From positions 337,722 through 401,721 of the forward strand of contig CAJJDP010000068.1 in assembly GCA_905182995.1 (NCBI GenBank): 64,000 nucleotides of DNA. The letters run 5' to 3'. Both the position numbers and the translations under genes were made by a program. This document shows positions 12,852 to 29,956 of the stretch, piece after piece. The notes beneath the pieces are model-generated. The model did no database searches and was not told the DNA's origin. It worked only from the letters and a program-made list of their open reading frames with translations. This DNA comes from Paramecium octaurelia (Eukaryota; Ciliophora; Oligohymenophorea; Peniculida; Parameciidae). Positions within the stretch are counted from its first letter, which is position 1. Each line of letters starts with the position of its first letter.

Positions 12852-13352
12852 TTAATTAAATTTTGTTTACACTAAAAATATTTAATTGATATTTCATATT
12901 AGAGAATAAAGTGGAATGATCTCTATGATCCATGATTTATTAAAATATATCAATATCCTATATTATTTTTTAGGTACTTTTAGTTTAATTTAATATAATC
13001 AGCACTAGTTATTTATCAATATAGACTAAATAATAAATAAAGTGTTAAAACAATTTAAATTATTCAAAATAGTAACGATTCCATAAGAGATTTTTCACTT
13101 TAAGAAATAGAATGTTTTAATGATATCTTAAACATTTAAATTAATTATTTATCTTAAAAAGATTGCTTGTCGAAGCTTTGAGTATAATATTTTATCAATA
13201 GAAACTTTAGGTAATATAATAACATTTCTTCATTTTTAAGAGAGATAGTGAACAGCAAATTTGTATCACTGATTCTTAAAATTTAGATTGTAAATGTAGA
13301 TATCTTATTTCGACTTGAAATTATGTTTATTAAATATTAAACATATATTTGA
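12852..13352. other. Intergenic, AT-rich
   Basis: About 500 bases between two plus-strand genes. I see no convincing open frame, tRNA or repeat. It must contain the 3' end of the membrane-tail gene and the promoter of the PRMT-like gene, but no specific element can be named. Confidence 0.5.
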
Positions 13353-14408
13353 ATGGATAATTTAAACGATGAAGAAATTTTTAATGATCGTGATCGTATT
13401 GAGCCATTTGTCAAGGCAATCACCAGAAATAAGCATTTATTCAAAGATAAAATTGTGTTGGATCTAAATGCAGGGATGGGATTGCTTAGTGTTTTGGCTT
13501 CATAATCTGGAGCAAAATAAGTTTATGCCATGAAAGCAAATTGTTATGCCGCTGAGATTGTGAAATAGAATAACATTTAAAATGTTATTTTAAAGAAAGA
13601 AAACATTAAAGATGTGGATTTAAATTGCAAAGTAGACATCATAATTTCTGCTTGGATGGGTAACATGCTATTTTATGGTGGGTGTATATAAGAAGTGATA
13701 TATGCAAGGGATAAATACTTAAACAAGAATGGATTCATCATGCCTGACAAAGGGCAATTATATCTGTAATCTATTGAAGATAGCCAATATCGCAATTAGA
13801 AAATGAATTTTTGGTATTTTCAATCATAAATTTTATATAGGAATTCTGTTTATGGAGTCAATATGAAATGGATGAAACAGTGGGTCGCGAGAGAGCCACT
13901 TATTGAGAGCATAAAAGATGATTAATTAAATAGTGATGAATAGTTAATTTATGAGGTCGATTTGCAAACTTGTAAATTGGAAGATCTTAGTTTTAGCAAT
14001 TAATACTAAGTAAAGATCAAGAGATAGGATTATGCAACTGGAGTGATTGTGTGGATGAAATACTCATTCACTTACACCCATCTGCCAATCCATGTTGTTA
14101 TGGGTCCTACAAAGTCACCTTTTTGGAAACCTGTCATTTTGTATTTTAAGGAAGAATTGGCTGTTAATAAGGGCGACAAATTACAAGGTTTAGAATTGTT
14201 TACTATTAATTAGGTTCATTAGCTGTCAAATTTGAATCAGAAGAACTCTTACAAATTAAGTTATCTGTACATATGTAACAATATAATTATGTATCATATT
14301 TTAAGTTAAATTGAGTAAGTAAAATATCAATCATTATACTTTCATTCTTTTTACTATTTTTGCACTTTATTTATTTTAATTCACCAATCTAAAGGCCAAG
14401 GGAGATGA
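13353..14408 (+). CDS. PRMT1-like protein arginine methyltransferase homologue, probably inactive
   Basis: An intron-free frame of 351 residues. It follows PRMT1 closely: RNKHLFKDKIVLDL (motif I region), KVDIIISAWMGNMLFY (double-E loop), IQEVIYARDKYL, GFIMPDKGQLYL, WVAREPLIESI, the later beta-barrel, and PFWKPVILYFKEEL in the THW-loop position. Key catalytic positions differ. The SAM motif GxGxG is NAGMG, the acidic residue that binds SAM ribose is replaced (YAMKAN), the first active-site Glu (SEWMG) is Ala, the second (FYES) is Gly, and the THW triad is PFW. The usual N-terminal YFxxY helix is missing. Active enzymes dimethylate arginine; this one probably cannot and may act as a partner subunit. 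Its reading frame overlaps the end of the opposing coiled-coil gene by 78 bases. Confidence 0.85.
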
Positions 14409-16437
14409 TCTTAATGAATTGTACAGAACGGTCTCTGTAATATTACGATTAACGGTTCTTCCTCTTGCATCATATTCGGTATCTCTTCTTTTTGAACAAG
14501 ATGAATATGATTTCATTCTTTAAGCAGTGTACTTTGATTAAAGACACTTTATTTCTTGAGTGTTTTATTGTGAATCACTTTGAGGTTGTTTTTGACTTTC
14601 AACTGATCTGGTAAAATAGGATAGATATCTATTTAATGAATTAATGAGGAAAACTTTAATTTAGTCATTCTAATCTGAAGTAAAATAGGTTCTCAAACTG
14701 TTAATTGTGTCTAAAACACATTATTTCAAATGCTTAGTCAATATTTTTGTCTACATATACTCTTAAGCACTAGCTTTTGAATCAAGAATGGGTATTACTA
14801 AGGATGAATCACATTTTTAATCAAGTTTTGATTCTAATTCCTGAATAAACTTTAACTTCTAATCAATTTCTGTAAGCTTATCTTCCTTTATTTAAGGCTT
14901 ATTATTAATTACGGTTATCTATTAATTTAATTGATCAAATTGAGTTTTGAATTTTTTTGATTCTTCTAGTAGTTAAATTATCATCTAATTGAAATATTCC
15001 ATCCTAATATTAATTGTGTCTGACACTTGTATATTATTCTCTTGATATTTATTTGCTTTTGGCAATTTTTATCGGAGTTCATCAAATTAGTTTTGCAATT
15101 CCTATATTCTAATATCTGATCTTTGAAATATTTTCTGAATCACATCAGAATTAATAAACGATCCCTCTCTTAAAAAATTCATAGACTTTCTTTACATTCT
15201 TTGAGGAGATGGTTGAGTGCTTTTCATTTCTTCTTAAGAAAATTCAACTCTTTTTGGACTTTCCCCATAGGTTACGCTTTCGCCATCCTTTTGAATAAGT
15301 TAATGTTGTAAATTTTCTATTTCTAATGTTTTTTGTTTGTTGAATTATTGAAATGAGACCTTTTATTCAAATATAGCTGCACTTATAGATTCAAGTTTTT
15401 CATTTAGATATTCTGATTCTCTTTGTAAACTTAAAGTTTTTTGCATTGCAATTTACAACTCGTCTTTCATGACAACCTTCTGGAATTTCAAATTAATGAC
15501 AGTTAATTATGATTTTAAGTCGTTTACTATTTAATTCTCCTCTTTGAGTTATTCCTACATTAATTTATATTCTTCTGTTATTTCTTTTTACATCATTAAT
15601 ATTTTCTCTGATAAGATCTTACATATTTAATTTACTCTATCTTCATACACTCTTTGATCATTTTTTGTAGCATACACTTTTAACTTAGCATTTGCCAGAT
15701 CCTCAACCTTTTTATCATCTAATTCACTCAAGACTTACATCTATTTATCTTTGATGAATTAAATGTTCTCCTAAGCAATGCCTAATTATTATTTAGTACA
15801 CATTTCTCCTTACAATCTATCTATTCTCTGTTGAAACTAATTCTTGATATTATCTAATTCAATACTAGTTACAAAATCTCTCCTCATTAGATCTTACACT
15901 TTAGTGATTTCTGAATGGTCAATTTTTGAAGCCAACAATTATTCAAATTAATCCAGCCTAGTTTTATAGTTTTAAGTTAATCTATCATTTTACAAGAGAA
16001 TACCAGTGTATTCTTTATATTTTTAATTCATTTCTTTGATATTGAGTCTCATTTAATTGTTCATCTCCCTATTTTACTTTGCTTCCTCTAAAATACTTTG
16101 AAAATATATAATTACATATGTACTTATGCATTTCATCAATGCAAGGTTGAATTTATTTAATCTCCACAGAGTGCCTGTTTAGGATTTCATCATAATGAGA
16201 ACTAAATTTTGAGTGTTATGATTCAATTGAGCTCAATCTTTCTTAGAGATTTAATTAAGAGTTTAGTTTTTAGATCGTATCGCTATTCAAATCAACTCTT
16301 GAATTATTTGTTATAAAAACTTCCAAGGCTGACAATTTTTATTACATCTTGGAAATTTGGTTAATGTGAGGCAGAAAAGTATTGTTCAGTTATTCTATAG
16401 ATTCCTCTAGTTTGATAAATCGTAATTGCTCATTCAT
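14331..16437 (-). CDS. Long coiled-coil protein
   Basis: Two exons joined over a 28-nt intron (16088-16115) encode 692 residues, starting MNEQLRFIKLEES and ending at TGA 14331-14333. Nearly the whole protein is coiled coil with abundant Gln, Glu, Lys and Leu. A Ser/Pro-containing break lies near residue 400 (SPKRVEF, QPSPQR). The last 60 residues are basic and Ser/Arg-rich. No enzyme motif is visible. A structural role in the cytoskeleton or basal body is likely but unproven. The 3' end meets the PRMT-like gene tail to tail. Confidence 0.8.
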
Positions 16438-17014
16438 TAATATAATAAATGTAAATCAAAAATTAAAGGTTAACACAATCTTAAATATATATATATATAC
16501 AAATATCATTAGCCAAAAAAAGAAAATGATGGCTGAAGTATTCATTTAAGGTTAAGATTAATTGCTGATATCTTCTGAGTTGCTTGTTGATTTCGGTTAA
16601 ATTACAAAAAACTTGTATGTAATTAATTTTGCTGAAGTTCTTACTTTACCTTTACCTAGTATTTGATGAAATTAGATAAATTAGAGCTTAAAAAATGGAA
16701 TTATCTTCTAATTTATGAGTCAATGCTATTTATTTCATATTCAAATTATAAAATAGTTAAATTAAATAATATAATAAATTGTTTACATGAAACAAATCAA
16801 TGTAGTATTCTTTAAGTTTACAATTTTGATGTTAGAAAATTATTAATAGAATGGTAGCTTTGATTGTGACAGAAATTATTAGACCAAAACTTTTATACAA
16901 AAATATTGATGAGTTAAACAATAAAAAAATTGATAGAAAGGGAAGGAAAAACTATGAAATTATCCAAAGATAATAAATTATAAATATCATCAAACACGAT
17001 ATGATTTAGTAGAA

Positions 17015-21697
<4,683 letters not shown>

Positions 21698-21829
21698 TTG
21701 ATGTTAAAATGAGATTTAATTGATATATATATATATACAAATACTGTTGAATTTTAAAATACAAAGTAGATAATTTACATCCCAAAATCAGGTTGAAAAT
21801 TTAATTGATTGAATTATTATACATAATAA

Positions 21830-23027
21830 TCATATTAACAAATCGTTAATGGTTTGATTTCTAGCATCGAAATTATATTCTGATTGAATTCCATTTCTTT
21901 ACATATAAGGTAGATTGTATTTTAAACATTCTTCGTATTCTTATTGAAGTAATTAAAGGTGAGGATTATTCATGAATTCGTTGTCCTCTTCCTTTTTTAT
22001 ACTTGGATGATGTTCCATTTCATGTTGAGGATTCCAAAATTCTTATTGAATATTAGAATAATAATATTTCTATTATTCTAACATCATGTAGTAATAAGGA
22101 TCATGTGCTTCATAATTGGCGATGACGTTTGCCTCTTCTTTTACAATATACTATCAATTTTTACCTGCTTTTGGTAAGTCTGTTTGGGGATTCTTCTTTT
22201 TTCTGCCTGCTCTACTCCTTTCAGCACGAGGTAAGCGTTTTCCGTTTTCTCCTCTCAAAGCGTATGGGTTAAACTTCTGATGATGACTTCTGCACTAACT
22301 TGGTGTTCTAGTACCAATTAGTTCACTCATTTATTTGAATATTTTTGATGTCTTTTTCATCATTGAGGATGTCATTATATCCTCATATTGCTATAAAAAG
22401 GATATATAGGTTGAATGTTCATCGGTTGACCAATGACCAGTATTCATGTTTTCTTTCTTAGGCTTTTTAGTTTAAGAATGCTGTCCTTTCTCTTTTTATG
22501 TCTATTAAGAACCTTCTTGGGAACCTTAAGCATCTTGATGTGGATTGGAAACAATGTCAGATTGGAGTTTAGGCAATGGGCTGCCTTGTGTGTAATGAAA
22601 CACTGGATATGGTTGTTTAATACTAAAGTGAGAATGAATTATTGTACATTTAATCTGGTTGAATGATTATTTGTTGTGGATCCTCAACAAACTATTTGTC
22701 GGATTCCAATGTTTTAGGTAATAGGCCCTTGGAATCGTTATTCCTTTTTCAATGAAATTAAATTCAATTACTTATGTTTTTTATTTTTTTTATTTTTTAT
22801 TTGGCTTGGAATCTCGTGTTCTTGTACGAACTCAAATTAATAAGGAGGAAATGTTTGTGGATAAAAATTCTATTGAAATAAGTTAAACTCATTATAATTT
22901 GAAGCTTGGCTCTATTCTGAATTTATTAGATTATTATCATACTTGCTTGTTCAATGTCCCCTTAGAGTTACACTTGCGCTTCATTCACATAAGGGAAGTA
23001 ATTTTGATAGTGCTGAACGTTCATCAT
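21830..23027 (-). CDS. Myb/SANT SHAQKYF-type DNA-binding protein
   Basis: Five exons, with introns of 26, 28, 25 and 27 nt, give 363 residues from MMNVQHYQNYF to TGA 21830-21832. The central region holds a Myb-like domain of the plant/protist SHAQKYF class: GHWSTDEHSTYISFLQQYE, then IGTRTPSQCRSHHQKF, where TRTxxQxxSHxQK is the class signature. The domain is followed by a basic stretch (RAERSRAGRKKK). The rest is Gln/Asn/Pro-rich. These proteins bind DNA and regulate transcription. The predicted start is about 70 bases from the end of the TmcB-like gene on the same strand. Confidence 0.8.
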
Positions 23028-23093
23028 ATATATTTAGAAAATATTTGTTTTACAATTTTTAATTAATATTAATCCAATAACATACTTAGTTTC

Positions 23094-26000
23094 TCAAGTT
23101 AAATCATCCTTCACCACCATCTGTCTAATTATCCTATCCAATTGATTGTCCAAAAACAAGGACTGTTGAGGAAGCAACAATAAAAATCGTTTCATCAAAT
23201 TGAATTCCCATTTAAAATAAGACAATATTTTTGTGTAAACCAACACAATGACCAGCACAACTAGTATGATGAACATCATATTTATTATCTAAATTTAGAG
23301 CTAACAATTTACCAAAATCTGTGAAATTAATTCATCAGTTGACTACTTCAACTAATTTTAAAATTTCTATTTCAAAACTGAAATTGTATCATACAATATC
23401 AATCCAGCCTCAAGTTCTTCCTAGGTCGTATAAACCTTGAGAGCAAATCCATTTGTTTGAGCATACTCTGTTAGTAAACTATTCCTTATTTCTGTACCAG
23501 CAGCCTAAAATCCTTTCCTCAAAACTCCTTAATAAACGGCATCACAATGACTTTAAGCCAACTCGACTTTATTCTTGTAATAAAAATCTAAAAATTTACT
23601 TCTGGCAAGAATTAACACACATCTGAACTCATCATCAGATTCATTTGGGATACGAAATCCTCAGATGTTATATATTTATTTGTATCCATCTCAGATATTA
23701 GAGATAAGAAATTGCTGATAATTTCTATCTAATTAAAGAAATTTTGCACAAAAAAAGTGGCATTCTTATCTGGAAAAAAGTAAAAGATTTTTGTTAATGG
23801 GAACTTTTAATAATACGTAACATCTCTCATAGAGAATATTCCACTGACTGCAATACATAAGTCTGATAATGAGTTAAAAAATGTTGTTGTATCTGGATAC
23901 TTTTGGAAGTAATTTCTTCCCAAGGAATTCGTAATGAAACAAAAAATAAAACAGATTCCAAATAGCAATGTAAATGTTAACATTGATGGCAACATTGACA
24001 TCTTTTAATTTAAATTGGCAATTTGGCCTTTTTACTTTGATTTATTGTTTTTTTGATTCTAAGCAATTTTCTCCTTCCTTATATCCTCTGCTGCTAAAAA
24101 TTTCTCCTTTATATCAATATCAAACTAATATTTAAATAAAACATCGGAATCTTTAATTAATAGAGAGGCTATCCCTCTGTACCTATCTATATCTCTTTAC
24201 AACCATACAGTGTCAATAAAACTGAAGAGTTAAAGAAAACTATTGTATTGATTTAGATAAGCCTTATAAAATGAGAAGGCAATAAACAATAATAGCAAAC
24301 AAACCATTATAATTGGAATCAGAAGGTAGTTCCATTTATCTGATACAGTACCTGATCGAGTTATTGAGTAGTTTACCATCTCTTCATTTAATATTTATAA
24401 TTATTCTGCAAATGTTTAATAATTTGCATACAGGAACACCAAAAACCCTTAAGTTAAATCTAATGTAATAATGTTATAATAATCTATATTGACAAAATTA
24501 TAACAGGCCTCTAAATATAAATACATGGATTCTCTTGCAGATATTGTATAATTTGTTGTATTAGGATACTTTCCAACCATAATGTTGAAGTACTTATCTT
24601 CAAAAAAGGGATTTAAATAAGGATTTGATAACTATTTAGTAAAACTATCCTTGAGTTCAATATAAGTATAATTTATATCTTTGATTGAATACTACATTTT
24701 TTATATTTAAGTTGTAATAGTGATGTTTGGGTATAATAGCATCAGTACAACATATGTTGTTAATGCATTCTAAGCATCAATGTACTTATTAACTGGTCCA
24801 ATAATGTTAGATTTTATTTAAATTAAATCAAGCTCCTCCAAAAATCTGACCAAATCATCGTTTGAATAATAGAGCATAATTCCACTATATACTAAGAATA
24901 AACTGAACATAATTGTCAGAAATACAAACATTATTTTAAAATTTTTTGAAAACTTAGTTGAGTTTATCAATTTTTCAATTAAATCATACTTTTTAGAATA
25001 TTTAGATTTCTTTAATCCTGCTATTGAACTTACTTATGACCCAATGTCATCAATATGAACTATTCGCTGCTCTTTTGAGTCCATTTACATTTGCATTCTA
25101 ATGTTTTCTTATAATTCCTAATCTATATCATCATATTAAAGCTTATCAATTTAATTTTCAATTATCTGGTCTTTTTTTATTTCACTACTTTACTGAAAAG
25201 ATGAAGAATAATCCTCTTATTCATTTTATTGATCTGACTTAAAGAATTGTTATTTCTTTTCATACTGCCTATTTTATATTGAAGTTACATTAAAATCTGG
25301 GTTTTTATTCTCTATCAGTCGTAACCCACTATCTTTAGGACTCATCATAGATTAATTTTGATATGGTTATTAATAAGATTAATTCATGCTTTTATCATTG
25401 GCCCTTAACTTTTTCACGTTGTAATCAAATTAATCAAAATGGTCTAAATTATCAAGATTTTCAGGTTGATCTTACAATCCATATAATTCTATTGCCTTAG
25501 GCATATTAACTGCAAATTCTATATCTTCTTGTTCAATGTCCATTACATCCAAACTTTCAAAATCTTAATTTGAGTTACATCCTAATGTCATTTATGGCTC
25601 AGGAATTGTGGTTTCTGTTCTTGACTATTTTTTCATTTCTTTGATCTCAATTATTATATAATTCAATTCAGTTTTGAAGTTCCTGATATGCAAAACGCAA
25701 TCAACTTAATAGTTAACTAAATGATCTTAGTTGTCCCAATTTATTTTTTAATTGCTTTCTAAGAGCAAAGCTTACGGAATGTACATATGTAAAGAATATT
25801 CACTAATTTATGTGGTATCCATTATATCTTAATTAATATCAGATGCTCTAGAAATGTTAGCCTCAAGTATTGTGGAAATTTTAGGGAAGACTTTGCTTAG
25901 AGGAACCTTCTGAAATGCCTAAGCCAAATCTTTATTTAATTTATTGCTGTAATTCAATTTATTGATAAAGCTTTTTGATATTCCAGACACTTTATGATTA

Positions 26001-28387
26001 GATAAGGAAAATAGATACACACTTTGAGTTTCAACATTTTAAAGAAAGCAAGCAAAAGTTAAGTCATCCAAATTCATAAAATTGATATCATAAAAGAAGT
26101 CTATCGTTTTAATAAATCTTTACTGATATTGACAAAAATTTAAATTAATCTATCTGAAATATTTTGATACTCCATGTTACAAGAAATTAGCAACTAATTT
26201 TTCATGTACAGCTTCAAAACCTTAAGGTAGTATTGAATTGATTTAGGAGATCATTTTAAATGAATCTTAGGATAATCCAAAAAATTGGTGAATCATATTT
26301 GAACCATTTCTAATTGCTAATTTATGTGATTGTTAATCAAATCCTATAATGAGATAATCGATTTTATTTGAAAAAAGGTCAAAATTAGTTTAGGATTACA
26401 TTTTCAACAATTTTTCATCTGAAATAGAAGCGATGGTCGCTATTTTATACGCAGAAAAATAATTATTCATTATTTCAGATTAATAAAATGTATTGAGTGC
26501 TTGCATCTTCTAACTTGGAAACTGATCATATAATTTGTATAACTAATCTTCAAGATCATTCATTTGAATAAGTAGTTTTTTGCCAGCTTAAAAAACAATA
26601 ACATCATTGCTTAACTGATTTAAATTGTTGAAGAATTCCCTTTTCCTATTTATCATCTTAACTACTTTCTTTCTTAATTTTTTATTGTTTTCTTCAGATT
26701 GCAGAAATAATTTAACAGCATGTTCTAAGTTTTCTGAAAGTTAAGCAGACTACTTAGAAAATCCTATGCTCATAGATTACTTGATCTATTCTTAAATTAG
26801 ATTGAGTTTTTATTTTATAATGAATCCCATATTATTTAATCTGATATGTGTTGTACTTTAAGCATTTTTATCTCCTCCTATTTTGGATTTCTATAGGGAA
26901 TGACTCTTTACTTCCTAACTATTATTTAACTCTTTTTTCTCGCTTTTTTATTGATACAACTTTTAGTTTACAAAATTAGTAGCAGATGAACTAAATTAGA
27001 TCTATTCACTGTCAAGTTGAGCCAAAAAATTTGACTATTAAAATGCCTTTGTATTCAATCCTAGATAGTTAATGAGAGATAAGTAATGCAAGAAGAATGA
27101 TTAACGGGCAGATTCATCTTTTGTTCTTGAAATCATTATGTCAAAGTACTTGACCTAGTCTTTAAGGAATAAAATGATAGCATCTTCAAACGAAAGGATT
27201 TGTCTCTTGCACATACATTTGGAATCTTCACATTCATCCTGGTGTGTCTATTTAAACAGATGGATATATGTTATCTTCTTTTTGTCTTGCAAGTAATTTG
27301 ATTGCAAATAACCATAATCATGTATGATATTACCAATTTTATATTATAACATTTCAGCTGTAATTTTTGAACTATTAGTCGCCATTAAGGATTCATGTAT
27401 TTTCATTTGGTAACTTTAAACTATACCATTTAAAATTGGTGAAATCAATAATATCAATAACACATCATATGTATCTTGATCTTGTTTGGTAACTTGGTTG
27501 ATGAATAATATTATGGCCAGTGTTATTTGAAAAAAATTACATTATGCTTCAATTTTTTATCTATGATATAAGTTAGGATAACTCCATATCAACGCCCAAA
27601 AATTACTAACTTGTTTGACCAGTATTATGCTGAAAATTAGATAGAATTTGGTTAAATTAGAACTGTCCATTTGATCAATAACTACAATAATTAGATTCAA
27701 TATGGATTTCCAATAATTACTAAAGGTGACTTATAGCAATTAAAAATTATGAGGTGTTACAGAGATTGATTCTAAATTACAAAATAATTGAACCAAAAAA
27801 TTCCCAATCACCAAGATTAGCGTTATTATTGAAAATGACAAATTAATCATATTGATGGACGAACTTTTTGTATTATAGAATAAGGAGCTCAATGCTAATT
27901 CTGTCAAAGGAATTATAGTAATGTAATACATCAATGAATGAAAATATGATAAAATTCTTAAAAGAACTTAAATTAATCTATTTTAACTTTTCAAAAATTC
28001 TCTTAATCTATGCTATTTTTTATTTTTTCCCAAAGACATTATAAATAAATATATCAATAGAATCTGATAAAGCAATGTGATGCATAAGGGTATTAAATAA
28101 CTCAATTCCTTAAATTGCTCATTTAAGCTTAATCTTATTCGAGATGCCAAAGAAATTTCTCTAATAAAAGTAAAGAAATTGATTCCTTTTTTGTAAAATT
28201 CATCTTGATAATTTAACAATAAAAAGCTTAATTCTTAAATGGTGGAAAATATCAATATGATATTAATTATGGCGCTATTGAATTTAACGAAATTTTGTTC
28301 ACAAAGTATTCTAACTTAAATATAGAATTCAATAAATCTTTGATCTAAAGAACTTTTTTATTTTTGTTTCTTTTTTACTTATTTCAT
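23094..28387 (-). CDS. Giant multi-membrane protein, TmcB-like
   Basis: Roughly 1,750 residues, from MKQVKKKQKQKSSLDQRF to a short tail after the last membrane helix. The N-terminal quarter carries many hydrophobic helices (for example IINIILIFSTIQELSFLLL). The long middle is soluble, with a sensor-like stretch around ACFLQNVETQSVYLFSLSN that may be a divergent PAS domain, followed by acidic Gln-rich sequence. The C-terminal third has several more helices (FKIMFVFLTIMFSLFLVY, MLTFTLLFGICFIFCFI, MMFIILVVLVIVLVYT) separated by large extracytosolic loops with Asn-x-Ser/Thr sites. This layout fits the ciliate family related to tiny macrocysts protein B. Exact introns were not all resolved. A similar gene lies at 31225-36793. 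Confidence 0.7.
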
Positions 28388-29559
28388 TAGGTATATATGA
28401 TAATTATCAACAAATATCTATATTTATTAAATTCGATAAAAAATAAAAGTACAAATTCTCTACTCTGAATAATGTATTAAATCACAATTGTTCAATTATG
28501 CACTTTTATAAGTATTCCATCCTTTTGAATTCTTACAAGTGATTTGCTGGAGATTGTAAAATAAATAATTTTAAAGGATCATATTACCTTAAAACTATAG
28601 GATTAAATACAATGACAATGCCTGAGATATGATATTTGGGTGTAAATATTGAAAAAGGGAAAAGTTTCAACTCATTGTAAATAAAATTGTAAATTAAAAA
28701 TTACATGAACTTTTGACCTTTTTAAAGAGTTCAATAAATTAGGTTGAAAAAATTGAAAATAATTACATTTCTAATTCAGACTTAAAATTTTAGAATAATA
28801 TAAAATTTTAGGCAATCCCCACTCAAAATATAAAGTTATCATAATTTAAAAATGTTCCAAATAAAATCGATAGAGATAATCTATTCTTTTATATAAGATA
28901 AATTTTTAAAGGTAGTTAGGACAATTAATATAATTAATTTGAACTAAGGTGATTAAGCACTTAAGAACTTAATAAAATACTAATGTAAGCTAAATAAATG
29001 ATATATTAATTATAAATTGAGAAAAAAATTGACTAATTGAATTATTATTTTTCACCCCATCGTATTATTGATTAAGATTAAATCATTATAATTTATGCCC
29101 TCTGTATTATTTGAATATTTATATTAAATTCTTAAAATCCTCTACTTAAATTGAAATATAAAATTTTAGATTATTTATAAAAACAATATTTATATATTTT
29201 TTTCAATTTATTTATTTAGTTAGATCTTATTGAAGACTTAATTTAAATAAGCAAAAGATGATTGAAAATCTTTGAATAGAAATAGATATTGATATTTGGA
29301 TAGAACAAAACAACATATTGACTTGAAAATTAATTTCTAATTATAATATTACTAGGTCATTGTAAAAAACACAGGACATCATGCCAAAATAAGTAAGGAA
29401 TAATAGATGACTGAATCGAATATAATTTTATTTTTAAATCCTTAAGAGTCACTTTATTAGACATTAATCAAACTTACCTAATAAAATAAATTATAAAAAA
29501 TCATAATATTACATGAACCTATTAAAAATTCATGATTATAAATATTAAAGAAGTTTAAA
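28388..29559. other. Gene-poor interval
   Basis: Nearly 1.2 kb without a convincing coding frame on either strand, which is long for this otherwise dense window. It is very AT-rich. It lies between a minus-strand start (28387) and a plus-strand start (29560), so it should hold both promoters. I see no tRNA-like fold, tandem repeat or conserved motif. An unannotated non-coding RNA is possible but unsupported. Confidence 0.5.
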
Positions 29560-29920
29560 ATGAATTTGAAAAATCTTCAAAAATATTAGTATTATTTAGT
29601 AGTATAAGAAATTTAGAAAGGACAATAAACCAAAGGAATAAAACACTTAGAAAATGATTAATATATGCAAATTCATCCAACCTCATAACAGGAATATGAC
29701 GGTCAATCACATTATGGATCATCTGTTTGGAGAAGTGGAAGATTGGGCTGAGAAACCAGAAAAGGTGAATATAATGAGATGTAAAGTGGGAGTTTAACAG
29801 CAAGGTTAAAACATTTATGAGGGAGCAGATGATCAAAATTGCCGTTCGAACCAGGAAGCTGATCGAAATGGAATGCTAACAGTATTTTAGGAAAAAAGGA
29901 TTAAGATTGCAACAAAATGA
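29560..29920 (+). CDS. Small hypothetical protein
   Basis: Two exons joined over a 28-nt GTA...TAG intron (29589-29616) give 110 residues, MNLKNLQKYQ to RIKIATK, with the frame exactly preserved. It is hydrophilic and contains FIQPHNRNMTVNHIMDHLF and two Cys. No known motif. It is convergent with the kinase-like gene, leaving 36 bases between the two stop codons. Confidence 0.6.
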
Positions 29921-29956
29921 TATATAATTCATTTTCATAATTATTACATCTAACCT

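Noticed and set aside
16480-16500. Short TA runs here and near 21720 as possible regulatory or eliminated-sequence marks
   Set aside because: Such runs are common in AT-rich spacers; no other sign of function.
29830-29870. GTTCGAACC as a tRNA T-loop (B box)
   Set aside because: It is inside a small spliced coding gene and no acceptor stem or anticodon arm can be drawn around it.
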